Source of the DNA: Bifidobacterium merycicum DSM 6492
Lineage (GTDB): Bacteria > Actinomycetota > Actinomycetes > Actinomycetales > Bifidobacteriaceae
Length of the DNA: 64,000 nt
Assembly (NCBI RefSeq): GCF_900129045.1
Contig: NZ_FQTX01000004.1
Coordinates: forward strand, 62,001-126,000
Direction of reading: 5' to 3'
In this document: positions 27,507-35,840 of the stretch, in pieces
Layout of the letters: the number at the start of each line of letters is the position of its first letter
Position numbering within the stretch: the first letter of the stretch is position 1
The notes under the pieces: generated by a model
Told to the model about the DNA's origin: nothing
The model's input: the letters and a program-made list of their open reading frames with translations, nothing else
The model's database searches: none
Position numbers and translations under genes: made by a program

Positions 27507-28505
27507 ATGACCGAATACGACGACGCGATCCTCGACTCGTCCACCATCAGCTCCACGGACAAGGCCGGACGCCCGATCCCCGTCACCATCCCGATCGCCC
27601 TCGCCCAGGGCATCACCGTCACTTACACCACGCGACTCGGCGGCTTGAGCGCGGGGGAGTGGGGCAACTGCAACCTCGGCGGCAAGGGCGGCGACAGCGC
27701 CGAAGCCGTGCTGTCGAATCGCATCGCGCTTGCCGAAGCGGTCGGCGCCCCGCTGAGCATCATCTCGCAGGTGCATTCCGGCAAGGCCGTCGACGTGGAT
27801 GAGGTATTCGGCAGGAACGCGCCGTTCGGCTACGATTTCTCCGGAACCCAGGACGATGAAGGCCACACGCCCGAAGGTGTGACGGTGATCGAAGCCGACG
27901 CGCAGGTCACCTCCCGCAAAGGCGTGGCGCTGGGCGTGTTCGCCGCGGACTGCCTGCCCGTGCTGCTCGCCGACCCGCAGGCCGGCGTGATCGGCGTCGC
28001 CCATTGCGGCCGCAAAGGCCTGCAGACCGGCGTGATCGGTTCCGCGGTCGATCTGATGACAACCAAGGGCGCCGTGCCGGAGCGCATCGTGGCGACGCTC
28101 GGCCCGCGCATCTGCGGCGACTGCTATGAGACCGGCGACGAGATCGCCGACGAATTCGACGCGCAATTCCCCGGCAGCTTCTCGCTGACCCGTTTCGGCG
28201 GCACCGGCATCAACATCGTCGCCGCCGCACTGAGCGAACTCGCCGAAGCTGGCGTGGTGGCCGACAATATCATCGAATCGCGTCCGCGCGTCAACGCCGC
28301 CACCCAATACCTGAGCGAGGACGCCGAACTGGCCGAACTGTGCGCCAACGACGGCGAAGGCCCCGCAAGCCTCGAGGAGCGTATCAGCGCGATCCACCGC
28401 AGCATGTGCACCGTGGAGAACCCGCTGTGGTATTCGCACCGCAGGGCTGCGCTCGCAGGCAAAACCCATGAGGGCCGCATGCTCGCGCTCATCCAGCGCA
28501 GCTGA
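27507..28505 (+). CDS. pgeF: Peptidoglycan editing factor / purine nucleoside phosphorylase (YfiH/PgeF, laccase domain)
   Basis: A 332-residue protein of the multicopper-polyphenol-oxidase-like (DUF152) family, now known as purine nucleoside phosphorylases that also affect peptidoglycan composition. The zinc-site motifs QVHSG, FAADCLPV and AHCGRKG supply the His-Cys-His set; the usual HAGWRG motif is HCGRKG here. LGPRICGDCYE is also typical. The chain is longer than the 240-260 usual for the family, mostly from an N-terminal extension and a segment near residues 105-125. AAAGGAAC precedes the start. It lies between the U32 gene and ispD, all in one direction. Confidence 0.85.
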   Translation: MTEYDDAILDSSTISSTDKAGRPIPVTIPIALAQGITVTYTTRLGGLSAGEWGNCNLGGKGGDSAEAVLSNRIALAEAVGAPLSIISQVHSGKAVDVDEVFGRNAPFGYDFSGTQDDEGHTPEGVTVIEADAQVTSRKGVALGVFAADCLPVLLADPQAGVIGVAHCGRKGLQTGVIGSAVDLMTTKGAVPERIVATLGPRICGDCYETGDEIADEFDAQFPGSFSLTRFGGTGINIVAAALSELAEAGVVADNIIESRPRVNAATQYLSEDAELAELCANDGEGPASLEERISAIHRSMCTVENPLWYSHRRAALAGKTHEGRMLALIQRS

Positions 28506-28625
28506 CGGTTGCGGTTGAACGGCCTGTTCGCACGGCCGAACGGCCACGCGAACCGACGGAGATTCCGTGCAGAACGAACGCCCGCGCCCGCCCAAAAGTT
28601 CCGGCGCGGCATAGGTTGGAGAACT

Positions 28626-29438
28626 ATGCAAGAAGAAGAGAAGAAGCAGCAGACGGTGCCCGTGGTGGCCGTGGTCCTCGCGGCCGGTTTCGGCACCCGT
28701 TTCGACCCGGAGAACCCCAAGCAGCTGGTTTGCATCGCCGACAAGCCCATCGTGTGCTGGAGCATCGAGGCGTTCGAACGCAACAGCCGCGTCAGCGACA
28801 TCGTGGTGGTGGTGAACCCGAAGGTGCGTGACGGCATCGAAGGGCTCATCGATGAAGCCGGGTACGGCAAGGTGCGTATGGTGATCGACGGCGGCGCCGA
28901 ACGCGCCGACAGCACGATGGCCGCGTTGGATGTGCTGAAACAGGCGGGAATCCCCGAAAGCGCGAAGATCCTCATCCACGATGCCGTGCGTCCCCTCGTC
29001 TCGCAGGAGTCCATCGACGAGTCGATCGACGCGCTGGACGAGTTCTCGGCCGCGACCGTCGCCTTCGCCTCGACCGACACCATCCTGCTGACCCACGACG
29101 CGGGCGACCGTAAGGTGATCGCCTCGGTGCCCGACCGCGCCGACACGTTCCGTGCGCAGACCCCGCAGTCGTTCCGTTTCGGCACGATCCACCACGCTTA
29201 CGAGCTGGCGGCGGGCGACCCCGACTTCCATCCGACCGACGACACCCGCGTGGTCGTCGACTACATGCCCGACGAACCGGTCGCCATCGTATCCGGCAGC
29301 GAAACGAACCTGAAGGTCACCACGCTCGCCGATCTGCCCACGGCCGAACGCATCGCGGCGAGCGTCATGCATCAGCTCACCAAGGAGGAGGCGCGGGAGC
29401 GCATGCACGCCATCCTGCGTGAAGCGATGGGTCGTTGA
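28626..29438 (+). CDS. ispD: 2-C-methyl-D-erythritol 4-phosphate cytidylyltransferase
   Basis: A 270-residue cytidylyltransferase that makes CDP-methylerythritol in the non-mevalonate isoprenoid route. The nucleotide-binding VVLAAGFGTRF and the PKQ motif stand near the N-terminus, and HDAVRPLVS near residue 120 is the conserved metal-site region. The TDD motif near residue 200 (HPTDDTRVV) also matches. The related CDP-ribitol enzyme TarI is an alternative, but no teichoic-acid gene is adjacent. The ATG at 28626 follows TTGGAGAAC; the upstream frame from 28509 lacks a signal. Confidence 0.85.
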   Translation: MQEEEKKQQTVPVVAVVLAAGFGTRFDPENPKQLVCIADKPIVCWSIEAFERNSRVSDIVVVVNPKVRDGIEGLIDEAGYGKVRMVIDGGAERADSTMAALDVLKQAGIPESAKILIHDAVRPLVSQESIDESIDALDEFSAATVAFASTDTILLTHDAGDRKVIASVPDRADTFRAQTPQSFRFGTIHHAYELAAGDPDFHPTDDTRVVVDYMPDEPVAIVSGSETNLKVTTLADLPTAERIAASVMHQLTKEEARERMHAILREAMGR

Positions 29439-29490
29439 GAAACGACCGGGGAACGGCTAGGGAACGACTGGGGAACGGTAGACTGGGCAT

Positions 29491-30147
29491 ATGCAGCAGA
29501 TCAGCGTGGTGATTTCCGGATTCGACCATTACGATGGCATCGATGTCAACCCATCCCATGAGGTGCCGAAAGCCCTGGCGGAGCATGGCATCGACGGACT
29601 CGACGGGGTGGACCTGTCGATCAGCGCGGTGAGTCTGCCGGTGAGTTTCGCCAAGGCATGGCCGGTATTGGAACAGACCATCGAATCCGTGAAACCGAAC
29701 ATCGTCATCGCCACCGGTCTGAAACGTGCCGCTCGTGGCGTGATGCTGGAACGGTGCGCCACGAATCTCATGGATGCCAACAAGCCGGACATCGACAACG
29801 CCGTGCCCAAGCTCGCGCCCATCGACCCCAGCGGCCCCGCCGCCTATTGGACCCGGCTGCCATTGCGTGCAATCCTCAGCCAGTTCACCCATGATTCCAT
29901 TCCGGCCACGCTCAGCTCCGACGCCGGCACTTTCGTCTGCAACTCCCTGTTCTACAACCTGTTGAACTGGGCCTCCTCGCAGGAGAAGGTGCTGTCCGGC
30001 TTCGTAAGTCTGCCGCTGGTCAACGAGGAACCGCATCCGCAGCATGGTCTGCCATTGCATCAGCTGGTGCAGGCCGGCGCCGATGTGGTGCGCGAGAGCG
30101 TGGAATACTATATGCGCCCCTCCAGCGAGGACATTCTCATCGCCTGA
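29491..30147 (+). CDS. Pyroglutamyl-peptidase I homologue lacking the catalytic histidine
   Basis: A 218-residue protein clearly homologous to pyroglutamyl-peptidase I (family C15), which removes N-terminal pyroglutamate. The catalytic cysteine is present (C150 in SDAGTFVCN) and so is the glutamate (E87 in MLERCATN). The catalytic histidine normally lies in a GFIHxP motif; here the matching segment is SGFVSLP, with Ser173 in its place. The substrate-loop GQAGGR is replaced by GLKRAAR, and the N-terminal GFDPFGG by GFDHYDG. It may be inactive or have a different activity. It stands between ispD and the coiled-coil gene, each separated by 50-150 bases. Confidence 0.8.
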   Translation: MQQISVVISGFDHYDGIDVNPSHEVPKALAEHGIDGLDGVDLSISAVSLPVSFAKAWPVLEQTIESVKPNIVIATGLKRAARGVMLERCATNLMDANKPDIDNAVPKLAPIDPSGPAAYWTRLPLRAILSQFTHDSIPATLSSDAGTFVCNSLFYNLLNWASSQEKVLSGFVSLPLVNEEPHPQHGLPLHQLVQAGADVVRESVEYYMRPSSEDILIA

Positions 30148-30295
30148 CCCGTTCCCTTCCGCCGGTATGCGGTCGAGGCTGTGTGAAAGTGCAAGACGCT
30201 CGCCGATTCTCGAGCACGTATACAGTAGAGTTTTACGTGGATAAAGTCGAGTAGGATATGTGCCACGAAGGTTTTTCGGCGGAAAGGATCAGAGC

Positions 30296-31669
30296 ATGGA
30301 ACAGTTCCCGGTTGTCTTGCGGGGATACGACAAGGATAAGGTGGACGCGGCGTTCGCTTCGGCGCAGAAGACGCTGGCGGACATGCGTGAGCAGATCGCG
30401 TCCAACGATGACATGATCCTTCAACTGCAGGCGCAGCTCGAACAGGAAAAGGCCCGTCAGAGCAAGTCCGGCAGCAGCTTCTCCTCGCTGGGAGCGAACG
30501 CGCAGCAGATGCTGTCCTCCGCCGAGCAGACGAGCGCCGAACTGCTCGAACGTGCCAAGAGCGACGCGGCATCCACCCGTTCCGCCGCTCAGGTCCAGGC
30601 ACAGACCCTGATCAACAACGCCAAACTCGACGCTCGTCGCATCGTGGACGATGCCAAGGCCAAGGCGGACAGCATCCTGACCCGCGCCAACAACGACGCC
30701 GAAAGCCTGACCCGTTCCGCCAAGGAGGACGCCGAGCATCTGCGTTCCGAAACCACCAAGAACGTCACCGAGCAGCGCCAGACCGTGGAAATCGAACTGC
30801 GCAACGCCCGCGAGGAGCAGACGAAGAAACTCGCCTCCGAACGATCCACCCAGGAACGCGAAATCGCCGAAATGAAGGCCGACGCCGTCCAGCAGATCGC
30901 CGACCAGCGCAAGAGCACCAACGAGGAGCTCACCCGTCTGAAGAACGAGGCCAACGATCAGATCGAAGCCGCGCTTGCCGAAGCGAACAAGAATCTCGCC
31001 GACGTGCGCGAACAGGTCGCCAAGATGACCACCGACGCGCAGCGCAAGGCCGCCGAGATCACCGACGCCGCACAGACGAAGGCCCAGGAGATCACCGACG
31101 AGGCCGAAGTGCATCGCACCAAGACCATGAGCCAGGTCAGCGCTGAAGTCGAGCAGATCCGCAACGATATCGCCGCCCAGCAGGAGGAAGCCACCAAGAA
31201 GGTGGGCGAACTGCTCAAGAGCCTGGAACAGAGCCGCACCGAGGCCAAGAAGGAAGCCGATGAGCTGATCAGCCAGGCCAAGACCGCACGTCAGGAGGCC
31301 GACGAGTACGCGACCCGTAAGCGCACCGACACCGACGCCAAGGTCGATGTGATGCTGAAGAACGCGCAGGATGAGGTCGAACGCCAGATCGACGAGCGTC
31401 GTCATGCGGCGCAGGAGGAGATCGAGGAGCTGAAGAAGCGTATCAGCGACCTGCAGCAGCGCGAAGCGCAGATCACGCAGCGCGTGGGCGAGTTGCGCTC
31501 CATGTTCTCCAACGCGTTCGCCGGGTTCCTTGCCGGTGATGGCATGGACGCCGCCGCGCCTGCCGCCCAGGCCGCCGCCCAGCAGGGCGGGGACGAGCAG
31601 CCTGCCGCCGAAACCGCTGAGACCGGTGAACACGGCGATGGCGCCGAGAACGAAGGCGAACAGGAGTAA
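30296..31669 (+). CDS. DivIVA-like long coiled-coil protein
   Basis: A 457-residue protein. The first 30 residues (FPVVLRGYDKDKVDAAF) resemble the DivIVA N-terminal membrane-curvature module. About 350 residues of almost unbroken coiled coil follow, rich in Ala, Glu, Lys, Asp and Gln. The last 50 residues are an acidic Ala/Gly/Glu tail. In actinobacteria such proteins (DivIVA/Wag31, FilP, Scy) organise polar growth and cytoskeleton-like scaffolds in the cytoplasm, so a growth-pole role is plausible but inferred. The ATG at 30296 follows AAAGGA at good spacing; a GTG at 30260 is an alternative start 12 codons upstream. A strong terminator follows. Confidence 0.8.
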   Translation: MEQFPVVLRGYDKDKVDAAFASAQKTLADMREQIASNDDMILQLQAQLEQEKARQSKSGSSFSSLGANAQQMLSSAEQTSAELLERAKSDAASTRSAAQVQAQTLINNAKLDARRIVDDAKAKADSILTRANNDAESLTRSAKEDAEHLRSETTKNVTEQRQTVEIELRNAREEQTKKLASERSTQEREIAEMKADAVQQIADQRKSTNEELTRLKNEANDQIEAALAEANKNLADVREQVAKMTTDAQRKAAEITDAAQTKAQEITDEAEVHRTKTMSQVSAEVEQIRNDIAAQQEEATKKVGELLKSLEQSRTEAKKEADELISQAKTARQEADEYATRKRTDTDAKVDVMLKNAQDEVERQIDERRHAAQEEIEELKKRISDLQQREAQITQRVGELRSMFSNAFAGFLAGDGMDAAAPAAQAAAQQGGDEQPAAETAETGEHGDGAENEGEQE

Positions 31670-31702
31670 GTCCTCTGCCGCGCCAACGCCAGTAACGTTT
31701 CG

Positions 31703-31748
31703 AAAGCCCTTCACGCAACGCCGCATTCGGCCTGCGCGAAGGGCTTTT
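31703..31748 (+). terminator. Terminator after the coiled-coil gene
   Basis: AAAGCCCTTC pairs with GAAGGGCTTT (31703-31712, 31738-31747) around a 25-base loop that can extend the stem (ACGC/GCGC), ending in TTTT. Confidence 0.8.
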
Positions 31749-31897
31749 CCATAACCGACGGCCCTGCGGTGAAACGGTTGGTGGCGATGATGGTAGGCTG
31801 GGCATCAAACCATATCCATACATATGCATTCGGCGGCATCCGGCCCGGGTTTTCCCGCGTCCGGGTGCCGCGATGTTTTGAGTGAAGGAGCATTCAT

Positions 31898-33232
31898 ATG
31901 GCACAGATCACACCGTTGAGCGCCGAGGCTCTTGCCGGCCTGCGCGAAGGGTTCGAGGCTGGAGCCTCCAATCGCATGGCGATGAACGCCGTCACCGCCG
32001 CTGGAGTGGACAAGGTGGCGCGCAACTATGACCGCGCCCGTCTGCTGCAGCGCAGGTTCTCCACGGTCGTCGACAACGGTGAAGCCACCCATCAGGACCG
32101 TTCCGGCCGCTGCTGGCTGTTCAGCTCGCTGAACGTCGCCCGCTTCGTGGCCAAGAAGAACCTGGGACTCAAGGAGTTCGAGTTCTCCCAGAACTACGCC
32201 ATGTACTACGACAAGCTGGAACGCATCAACTATTTCCTCAAGGACGTCGCCACACTGATCGAGGCCAGCGAACCCGCTGATTCCCGTCTGATGCAGCACC
32301 TGCTGCAGGATGTGATGGGCGACGGTGGCCAGTGGACTATGGCCATGAACGTCTACAAGAAGTATGGTGCCGTCCCCAAGGATCTGTTTCCGGAGACCGA
32401 ATCCTCCAAGAACACCGGTGAGATGAACACGCAGCTGCGCCATATGCTGCACACCGCCGTGGCCCGCATGTACGCCAAGGGCGCCGATGTCGAGAGCATC
32501 ATCGCCGAAGCCACTGCCGCCGGTCATCGCATCCTCACCATCCACTTGGGCGAACCGCCCGTCTCCTTCGACTGGGAGTGGACCGACAAGGATGGCGAAT
32601 TCCACCGCGACGGCGAGATCACGCCGCAGGAGTTCTGGAAGAAGTACGTCGGTTCCGCCGATTTGGAAAGCTACGTGTGCCTGGTGGACGATCCGCGTGC
32701 CGAGCATCCGAAGGGCAGGAAGATCGCCATCGAGCATCTGGGCAACGTGGCCGGCGGCGACGCCACCGAGTATCTGAACGTGACGAACCAGTTCATGAAG
32801 GATTGCGTGAAGAAGATCCTCGTCGAGGAGGGCATTCCGGTGTGGTTCGGTGCCGATTGCCATCCGTTCATGGATCGTGAGAATGGCGCTTGGGCCACCG
32901 ACCTGTTCGAATACGGCAAGCTGTATGGTTTCGATTTCGATCTGGACAAGGAGGAGCGCGTGCGCTTCGCCGACTCCGCCATGAACCATGCCATGGCCTT
33001 CGCCGGCGTGGACGTGGCCGAGGATGGTTCCACCCGCCGTTGGCGTGTGGAGAACTCCTGGGGTTCCAAGATCGCCGACAAGGGCTACTTCACGATGAGT
33101 GACGACTGGTTCACCGAGTACGTGTACGAGGTGGCCGTGCCGAAGGCCTTGCTGCCCGCCGAATATCAGGCCGCTCTGGACGAGCCCGCCATCTCCCTGC
33201 CCGCTTGGGATCCGATGGGCGCACTTGCATAG
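31898..33232 (+). CDS. pepC: Aminopeptidase C (bleomycin hydrolase family)
   Basis: A 444-residue cytoplasmic cysteine aminopeptidase of family C1B, which forms a hexameric barrel in known members. The catalytic residues are visible: Cys in DRSGRCWLFSS near residue 72, His in SAMNHAMAF near residue 366 and Asn in RVENSWGSK near residue 388. Length and motif order are typical. AGTGAAGGAG precedes the ATG at 31898. The gene ends in GALA-stop, and part of this 3' end is repeated at 33346 within a cluster of hairpins. It supplies amino acids from peptides together with the C69 dipeptidase at the window start. Confidence 0.95.
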   Translation: MAQITPLSAEALAGLREGFEAGASNRMAMNAVTAAGVDKVARNYDRARLLQRRFSTVVDNGEATHQDRSGRCWLFSSLNVARFVAKKNLGLKEFEFSQNYAMYYDKLERINYFLKDVATLIEASEPADSRLMQHLLQDVMGDGGQWTMAMNVYKKYGAVPKDLFPETESSKNTGEMNTQLRHMLHTAVARMYAKGADVESIIAEATAAGHRILTIHLGEPPVSFDWEWTDKDGEFHRDGEITPQEFWKKYVGSADLESYVCLVDDPRAEHPKGRKIAIEHLGNVAGGDATEYLNVTNQFMKDCVKKILVEEGIPVWFGADCHPFMDRENGAWATDLFEYGKLYGFDFDLDKEERVRFADSAMNHAMAFAGVDVAEDGSTRRWRVENSWGSKIADKGYFTMSDDWFTEYVYEVAVPKALLPAEYQAALDEPAISLPAWDPMGALA

Positions 33233-33428
33233 GGGGACGGCCCGGTGGGCCGTCCCGCGAGTGCGCCGAGACGCGGCGGTAGCCGCGTTCTCGGTGGGAT
33301 GAGGTGCGTGTCTGGCTAATTCTGTTTCAGCGGGTTGGCTGGTACGCGCACTTGCATGAGAGACGGCCCAGTGGCCGTCATTCCCTCGTAGGGTGAACAG
33401 TCCCATCCGCCACCGCGGATGGGACTGT
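33219..33428. repeat. Hairpin cluster and partial duplication after pepC
   Basis: Four inverted repeats occur in 200 bases: 33234-33256 (10-bp stem), 33266-33294 (CCGAGACGCGGC with GCCGCGTTCTCGG), 33362-33379 (GACGGCC/GGCCGTC) and 33397-33428 (perfect 14-bp stem, 4-base loop). GCGCACTTGCAT from the pepC 3' end (33219-33230) recurs at 33346-33357, again followed by a GACGGCC hairpin, so the segment appears duplicated. The rest of 33233-33571 shows no ORF. Confidence 0.75.
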
Positions 33429-33571
33429 TGCGTTCCGGTAGGCGGTCGATGGTTATGTTCTGCGGAGCCTATGAACTATTGTGGTGAATTCGGTGCGTGA
33501 ACGCACCATCGTCATATCAACGCATTGTGTAGCATTACAGGCATCGGAGTATGCGAGGAAGGAGAGTCGGC

Positions 33572-34711
33572 ATGGCAGCGTTGCGCGGTCCGGATAGTTC
33601 CGAGGATAAGCGTCGTTTGGGGGAGCAGGCGGTCTTTCCCGAGACGGTGGATGTCAATATCCGTCAGCTTGATCCGATTCCTGCCCCGCGTGCGTTCCTG
33701 CGTGAACTGCCGCTTACCGAGGAGATGAGCCAGTTGGTGCGTTCGTCGCGTCAGGAGATCCGTGACGTGTTGCGCGGGCGCGATGACCGTCTGCTTGTCA
33801 TTGTGGGACCGTGTTCCATTCATGATCCCAAGGCGGCGCATGAGTATGCCGAACGGCTTGCCACGGTGCAGCGCGAGCTGAATGATCGTCTGCTGATCGT
33901 CATGCGCGTGTATTTCGAGAAGCCACGTACCACCATCGGGTGGAAGGGACTGATCAACGATCCCGATCTTGATGGCCAGTTCAATATCCGTAAGGGCATG
34001 TGGGAGGCACGCAAGGTGCTGACCGACGTGTTGTCGCTCGGTCTGCCGATCGCCACCGAATGGCTTGATCCGATTACCCCGCAGTATATCTGCGACGCGA
34101 TCAGCTGGGGTGCGATCGGTGCGCGCAATACGGAGAGCCAGGTGCATCGCGAGCTGGCGAGCGGCCTGTCCATGCCGGTCGGTTTCAAGAATTCCACGGA
34201 TGGTTCCGTCAAGGCCGCGGCGGATTCCTGCTATGCGGCCGCGTTCGAGCATCATTTCCTGTCCATCAATCTGGATGGTCGCGTGATTTCCGCCGAAACG
34301 AAAGGCAATCCGGATTGCCATCTGGTGTTGCGCGGTTCGTCGAGCGGTCCGAACTATGACGCCGAATCGGTGAAGCGTGCGTTGGATGAGTTGCGCCGTT
34401 CGAAGGCTTCCGGTCCGAGCGAGCATGGTTTGATCATCGATGCGGCGCATGGTAATTGCGGTAAGGATGAGGTGCGTGAGGCCGAGGTGGTCGAGGAGAT
34501 CGCCGCGCGTCTCGTCAAGGGCGAGCAGGGTATTCTCGGCGTGATGATGGAAAGTTTCCTGGTGGCGGGCAATCAGAAGCCTGCGCCGCTTGACCGGCTG
34601 GTGTATGGCCAGTCCGTCACCGATTCGTGCATTCCGTGGAATCGCACCGAGCAGTTGCTGCATACGCTGGCCGACGCGGTCGAGACCCGCAGGGCCGCCG
34701 CTCGCGCGTAG
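33572..34711 (+). CDS. aroG: 3-deoxy-7-phosphoheptulonate synthase (type I)
   Basis: DAHP synthase joins phosphoenolpyruvate and erythrose 4-phosphate in the first step of aromatic amino acid synthesis. Diagnostic segments are VIVGPCSIHDPKAA near residue 75, VYFEKPRTTIGWKGLINDP near residue 112 and HGNCGKD near residue 295. The 379-residue length fits the AroF/G/H class, whose members are usually feedback-inhibited by aromatic amino acids; which one applies here cannot be said. The ATG at 33572 follows AAGGAGAG with proper spacing; the frame also opens at 33551. No other aro gene is adjacent. Confidence 0.93.
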   Translation: MAALRGPDSSEDKRRLGEQAVFPETVDVNIRQLDPIPAPRAFLRELPLTEEMSQLVRSSRQEIRDVLRGRDDRLLVIVGPCSIHDPKAAHEYAERLATVQRELNDRLLIVMRVYFEKPRTTIGWKGLINDPDLDGQFNIRKGMWEARKVLTDVLSLGLPIATEWLDPITPQYICDAISWGAIGARNTESQVHRELASGLSMPVGFKNSTDGSVKAAADSCYAAAFEHHFLSINLDGRVISAETKGNPDCHLVLRGSSSGPNYDAESVKRALDELRRSKASGPSEHGLIIDAAHGNCGKDEVREAEVVEEIAARLVKGEQGILGVMMESFLVAGNQKPAPLDRLVYGQSVTDSCIPWNRTEQLLHTLADAVETRRAAARA

Positions 34712-34777
34712 CACCCGCGTGCCGTGCATGTGCCGCCATCGCAGTGGCGAATAGGCATGTGAGCATAAGACATATGG

Positions 34778-34809
34778 GATGGGCCATGACGGAATCGTCA
34801 TGGCCCATC
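34778..34809 (+). terminator. Hairpin after the DAHP synthase gene
   Basis: GATGGGCCATGAC pairs with GTCATGGCCCATC (34778-34790, 34797-34809), a perfect 13-bp stem without a T-run, between convergent genes. Confidence 0.65.
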
Positions 34810-34831
34810 TGTGTAATATCGACGGCATCGC

Positions 34832-34851
34832 ACGGCATGATGTCATGCCGT
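34832..34851. terminator. Second hairpin between convergent genes
   Basis: ACGGCATGA pairs with TCATGCCGT (2-base loop), followed by CGCTTT on the + strand. It lies 19 bases beyond the glycosyltransferase stop and could serve either gene. Confidence 0.45.
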
Positions 34852-34870
34852 CGCTTTGCGTCGTGCCGTA

Positions 34871-35752
34871 TCACATGTCCTGCAGGTCGTCCTTTCCTTC
34901 AAGCTCGGTCTGCATGTCGAACCACATGCGTTCGGCGGGGTTGATGTCGCGTACCTCAAGCAGCTTCTGATACATGGGGTACAGGACGTGCAGCCACGGG
35001 TACATGATGTACAGCGTGTGCTCCGACTTGTGGTTGCGCCAATGCTCCGGATGCGCTTCGAAGGTGTTGCGGAAGCGTTTCATATAGTTGTGGAACGAGA
35101 TGGGCGACGTGTACATGCGTCGCGCGGAGATGCCGCACACCATGCGTTTGGAGTACACGGTTTTCAGTCCCCGGCCCAGCAGGTGCAGTGATACGTCCAC
35201 ATCCTCGTGCATCACGTCGGATTTGTCGCGGCACACTTCGTCCCTGATCTGCTTCCATGCGGTGGCGCGCAACGCCATGTTCGAACCGAACAGCAGCACC
35301 TGGCCGTCGTCGGCGCGGTAGGAGTGGCGGCGCACATGGTCGTCGCCGCGCAACGCGATGCGGCGGGCGGGCATATCGTAGTAGCTTACCGGTCCGGTCG
35401 CGCCCATGGCTTCGTCGTCCTCGGTGAAGATGCCGGCCACGACTTCGACCCAGTCGGGTTTGAGCATGCAATCCGCGTCGATACGGCCGAGCACGTCGCC
35501 CGTGGCCGCGTCGAGACCGTAGTTTCTGGTGGGGATCAGTCCCTGTTCATCATTCTGATGCAGCAGTCGGATCGGCGCTTCGGGATGTTGCGCCATGAAT
35601 TCCTCCACGATCGTGCAGGTGGAGTCGGTGCTGCGATTGTCGACCACCAGGATCTCGTGGGGCATTGCGGTCTGTCGGATGGTGTTGGTCAGGCAGTCCG
35701 CGATACGTTCCTCTTCGTTCCACGCCGGGATGATAATCGAGACATTCAACAT
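34871..35752 (-). CDS. Family 2 glycosyltransferase
   Basis: A 293-residue GT-A fold enzyme that starts directly with NVSIIIPAWNEEERI. The DxD-type metal motif is in RIDADCMLKPDW near residue 93, and an ED motif near residue 195 (MHEDVDVSLHLL) marks the acceptor side. No N-terminal membrane helix is seen; the C-terminus is moderately hydrophobic. The acceptor is unknown. The start at 35752 gives the standard family N-terminus although the Shine-Dalgarno (TTGAAAG) is weak. It is divergent from the AI-2E-family gene, which is followed by a second GT2 gene. Confidence 0.85.
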   Translation of the reverse strand: MLNVSIIIPAWNEEERIADCLTNTIRQTAMPHEILVVDNRSTDSTCTIVEEFMAQHPEAPIRLLHQNDEQGLIPTRNYGLDAATGDVLGRIDADCMLKPDWVEVVAGIFTEDDEAMGATGPVSYYDMPARRIALRGDDHVRRHSYRADDGQVLLFGSNMALRATAWKQIRDEVCRDKSDVMHEDVDVSLHLLGRGLKTVYSKRMVCGISARRMYTSPISFHNYMKRFRNTFEAHPEHWRNHKSEHTLYIMYPWLHVLYPMYQKLLEVRDINPAERMWFDMQTELEGKDDLQDM

Positions 35753-35840
35753 ACTTTCAAGAATAAATAGTCGTGCGTACACTATTCGTCGAACAACAGG
35801 GATACTGGCGGTACAGCCCTCATCGCTACAATGGGGTGCC

